A stretch of 15,510 bases of DNA from Deltaproteobacteria bacterium (lineage in GTDB: Bacteria > Desulfobacterota > Desulfarculia > Adiutricales > Adiutricaceae). The notes beneath the pieces are model-generated. The model had not been told where the DNA came from, did no database searches, and was given only the letters and a program-made list of their open reading frames with translations. This document shows, one piece after another, positions 13,705-15,510 of this stretch. A program made the position numbers and the translations under genes. Positions within the stretch are counted from its first letter, which is position 1. The number at the start of each line of letters is the position of its first letter. Where the stretch lies: positions 1 to 15,510 of the forward strand of contig JAIRNQ010000191.1 of assembly GCA_031257955.1 (NCBI GenBank). The letters are read 5' to 3'.

Positions 13705-14676
13705 ATGCCCAAAGCCCAGAAAATCATTTCCGAGACCCTAGCCCCGGTTCTCCTGGCCATAGCCGGCTTGGCCTTGGCCCTGTCCGTTTCCGGTTGCGGC
13801 GTCATTACCGATATGGCCAGGGACAACGAGTTTCATTTAGGTTCGCTGGGCCTCAAGAGTTTCATAAGCCCGGTCAAACTTCGGGTCGGGATACTTAACT
13901 TCCGGGACGAGGTCGGCTTGGGCAACCCCCAGGCCGGTCCCAACATGGCCAATTTGGTCACCGAGCGCTTCGCCGAGCACAAGCGCATGTCCCTGGTGCC
14001 GCCGGCCCAGGTGGCCGAGGCCGCCCTGGGCTTGGGTTGGGACGGCGGGGAACTCACGCCCGAACTGGCCCAAAGAATCGGCCAGGCGCTTAACCTAAAC
14101 GTGGTCATGGACGGGTCCATCTCCCAGATCGAACAGTCCTCGGGGCGCCGCGGCTGGCGCAAGCTGGTCCGTTTCTTTACCGACCAGCAGAGCTACGTCG
14201 ACGCCGTGCTGACCCTGGTGGCCTACGACACGGCCACCGGATTGGTGGTCACGGCCCGGGCCGGCGAGGGCACTTACAAGGTCGGTGAGTCGGAGATCGA
14301 CTACTTCGCCACCGAGAGCCAGCCCACCATCACCCAGGAGTCCATCGCCGGGGGTCTGGACGAGGCCATCGAGGACATCTACTACCGGAGCCTGGACGGG
14401 CTGGCCTACACGCCCTTTAAGGCCCGGGTGGTCTCGGAAGGCGGCAGCGCCGCCACCATCGATTTTGGCGAAAACGTGGGCATGAAAAAAGGCATCCGTT
14501 TCGTGGCCCTCTCGGACAGGGAGACCTTGACCAGCTCGATTGCCGTCAGCTACGTCATCCCCGGCGAACCAAAGGCCCGCTTGGTCGTCCGGGACGTGGG
14601 ACCCGACCGGTCCACCCTGGAGATTACCGAAGGCAGCCTCAACACCGGCGACTACATCCAGTCTTGGGACGATTAG
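13705..14676 (+). CDS. Predicted lipoprotein with CsgG/LpoB/FlgT-like fold
   Basis: This 323-residue protein has a signal sequence of the lipoprotein type: a positively charged start, a hydrophobic stretch (about 12-28) and the lipobox V-S-G-C with Cys31. Gly at +2 (no Asp) favours the outer membrane. Residues 57-145 (KLRVGILNFRDE, then RFAEHKRMSLVPPAQV and LNLNVVMDGSI) have the strand and helix pattern of CsgG, LpoB or FlgT middle domains. The protein then continues through AVLTLVAYDTATGLVV (167-182) to a C-terminal beta-rich part (about 238-320) containing a FlgT-C-like GENVGMKKGIRF. No specific partner can be named. The ATG at 13705 follows a weak GGTGA site at 13691-13695. It sits directly downstream of the composite repeat and upstream of a strong terminator, so it is probably a single-gene unit. 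Confidence in lipoprotein status is high, in fold moderate. Confidence 0.8.
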   Translation: MPKAQKIISETLAPVLLAIAGLALALSVSGCGVITDMARDNEFHLGSLGLKSFISPVKLRVGILNFRDEVGLGNPQAGPNMANLVTERFAEHKRMSLVPPAQVAEAALGLGWDGGELTPELAQRIGQALNLNVVMDGSISQIEQSSGRRGWRKLVRFFTDQQSYVDAVLTLVAYDTATGLVVTARAGEGTYKVGESEIDYFATESQPTITQESIAGGLDEAIEDIYYRSLDGLAYTPFKARVVSEGGSAATIDFGENVGMKKGIRFVALSDRETLTSSIAVSYVIPGEPKARLVVRDVGPDRSTLEITEGSLNTGDYIQSWDD

Positions 14677-14742
14677 CCCTCCCAGGACCCGTCTCCCCGG
14701 CCCGGGAGGCCAAAGGCCCCCCGGCCCCATCCCCAATATTTT

Positions 14743-14779
14743 AAAGGCCCGTAAGTTCTCTGAACTTACGGGCCTTTTT
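14743..14779 (+). terminator. Strong Rho-independent terminator between convergent genes
   Basis: aaaggcccgtaagttc (14743-14758) and gaacttacgggccttt (14762-14777) form a perfect 16-bp stem with a three-base loop. A further two T follow on the plus strand. It ends the lipoprotein transcript (66 bases past its stop). Because both arms carry A/T ends, it may also act on the minus strand, although yidC ends only 15 bases away and the minus-strand tail after the stem is weaker. Confidence 0.92.
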
Positions 14780-14793
14780 CCTGAAGCTATCGG

Positions 14794-15510
14794 TTATTTT
14801 CCGGCCTTTTTCTTGGGCGCGCGTTTGGCCGTCGCCTTGCCCGGGACGTTGGCCGGGGCCCCGTCGGCCGAGCCCGAGGCCAAGGCCGAAGCCGAAGCTG
14901 TGGCCTTGGCCGGCTCCGGGCGGTTGATGAACTTCTGCTGGAGTATGGAAAGGATGTTGTTGACCAGCCAGTAAAGGACCAAGCCGGCGGGCATGTTCAA
15001 GAGAATGACGCTAAAGAAAAGGGGCATGAGCATCATGATCTTGGCTTGCATGGGATCGCCCATGGTCGGGGACATCTTCTGCTGCCAGATCATGGAAACG
15101 GCCATCAGGATGGTCATGACCGGGATGCCGGTCGGGGGGTCGAGGAAGGGTATGGTCACGCCCAAATCGAAGAGGCGGTCCGGGGCCGACAGGTCCTGGA
15201 TCCAGAGGGCGAAAGGCGCCCCCCTTAGCTCCAGGGCGTAGTCCAAGACCCGGTAGAAGGCGATAAAAAAAGGTATCTGCAGTATCATCGGTAGGCACCC
15301 GCCCAAGGGGTTAACCTTGTAAGTCCGATAGAGTAGCATGGTTTCTTTGTTTAAGCTTTCGCGGTCATCCTTGTATTTTTCCCTAAGGGCCATCATGCGC
15401 GGCTGAAGCTTTTGCATCTGCTTCATGGATTTATAACTTTTCGCTGTCAAAGGGGCCAGGGCGAGCTTTATCAAGAAGGTCACGATGATGATAGCCAGGC
15501 CATAGTTTCC
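14794..15510 (-). CDS. yidC: Membrane protein insertase YidC/Oxa1, C-terminal part (5' end outside window)
   Basis: The 238 visible residues are the conserved Oxa1-type domain of YidC, which inserts and folds inner-membrane proteins alone or with SecYEG. The frame stays open to the window edge with GNYGLAIII, so the start and the periplasmic domain are missing. The GTG at 15481-15483 is an internal Val codon. Landmarks are TFLIKLALAPLTAKSYKSM (first transmembrane segment and cytoplasmic loop), KMSPTMGDPMQAKIMMLMP, and the final segment NMPAGLVLYWLVNNILSILQQ. The groove residue that is Arg in Escherichia coli YidC (TFIVRG) is Lys here, conserving the charge. A basic, Ala-rich tail of about 35 residues ends KRAPKKKAGK and is likely to contact the ribosome. 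The gene converges on the lipoprotein gene, so the frequent downstream neighbours of yidC (jag, mnmE) are absent in this direction. Confidence 0.95.
   Translation of the reverse strand, partial: GNYGLAIIIVTFLIKLALAPLTAKSYKSMKQMQKLQPRMMALREKYKDDRESLNKETMLLYRTYKVNPLGGCLPMILQIPFFIAFYRVLDYALELRGAPFALWIQDLSAPDRLFDLGVTIPFLDPPTGIPVMTILMAVSMIWQQKMSPTMGDPMQAKIMMLMPLFFSVILLNMPAGLVLYWLVNNILSILQQKFINRPEPAKATASASALASGSADGAPANVPGKATAKRAPKKKAGK

Noticed and set aside
13248..13826. 192-codon Lys/Arg-rich minus-strand frame over the repeat array
   Set aside because: Its repeated RARKKRVRP-like content is produced by the DNA repeats, and it runs antisense into the lipoprotein start.
13378..13898. Plus-strand open frames through the repeat array with FFSGP/FIFSRGR-like products
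   Set aside because: Three overlapping frames are open at once because of the base composition and repeats. None has a recognisable domain.

Overview
The window looks like a chromosomal segment of a GC-rich, Gram-negative bacterium. Three things support this: a YidC C-terminal half of the proteobacterial type, a lipoprotein with an outer-membrane-type sorting signal, and a membrane protein with an N-terminal MJ0042-type zinc ribbon and a C-terminal DUF3426-like domain. The zinc-ribbon protein, the PlsB-like acyltransferase and the expanded-family AAA-ATPase/nuclease are best matched by the former Deltaproteobacteria (Desulfobacterota), possibly a host-associated lineage. That placement is inference from family knowledge, not from a search. 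I see no rRNA, tRNA, CRISPR array or intact insertion sequence.

Layout. Positions 1-1392 hold no intact gene. They contain a long region of stop codons in all frames, an AT-rich part (about 540-960), and a frameshifted remnant (1001-1172) of an amidohydrolase C-terminus. Then come three minus-strand genes: an AAA-ATPase-like/PD-(D/E)XK protein (1393-3363), a full-length YtcJ-type amidohydrolase (3642-5270) whose 3' end matches the remnant, and an M24B Xaa-Pro aminopeptidase (5524-6630). A 576-base divergent intergenic region with a 24-bp tandem repeat separates these from the plus-strand genes. These are an N-formylglutamate-amidohydrolase-like protein (7207-8067) paired with a hypoxanthine phosphoribosyltransferase (8120-8674), the zinc-ribbon/DUF3426 membrane protein (9168-10598), and an 805-residue fusion of a PlsB-like acyltransferase with a glycerol-3-phosphate-dehydrogenase-like domain (10721-13138). 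A repeat-dense intergenic region of 566 bases follows, then a lipoprotein of CsgG/LpoB/FlgT-like build (13705-14676). A strong hairpin terminator lies between this and the converging, 5'-truncated yidC (14794-15510, minus).

How the genes fit together. The aminopeptidase, the amidohydrolase and the FGase/Hpt pair suggest peptide, amide and purine salvage, but only FGase-hpt is close enough (52 bases) to be a convincing transcription unit. The fusion gene joins what should be two consecutive steps of phospholipid synthesis (DHAP to glycerol-3-phosphate to lysophosphatidate). However, the dehydrogenase half appears to lack the catalytic lysine, so it may be regulatory. The FGase-like protein likewise appears to have lost most of the family's active-site residues.

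The intergenic DNA is rich in structure: two 20-bp self-complementary elements that differ only by a symmetric base change, a composite 53-bp repeat with T7-loop hairpins, two unrelated 24-bp tandem repeats, and a perfect 13-bp intercistronic stem. I regard the fusion enzyme, the degenerate FGase and the palindrome/repeat families as the parts most worth checking. I do not see a defence island, secretion system or biosynthetic cluster.
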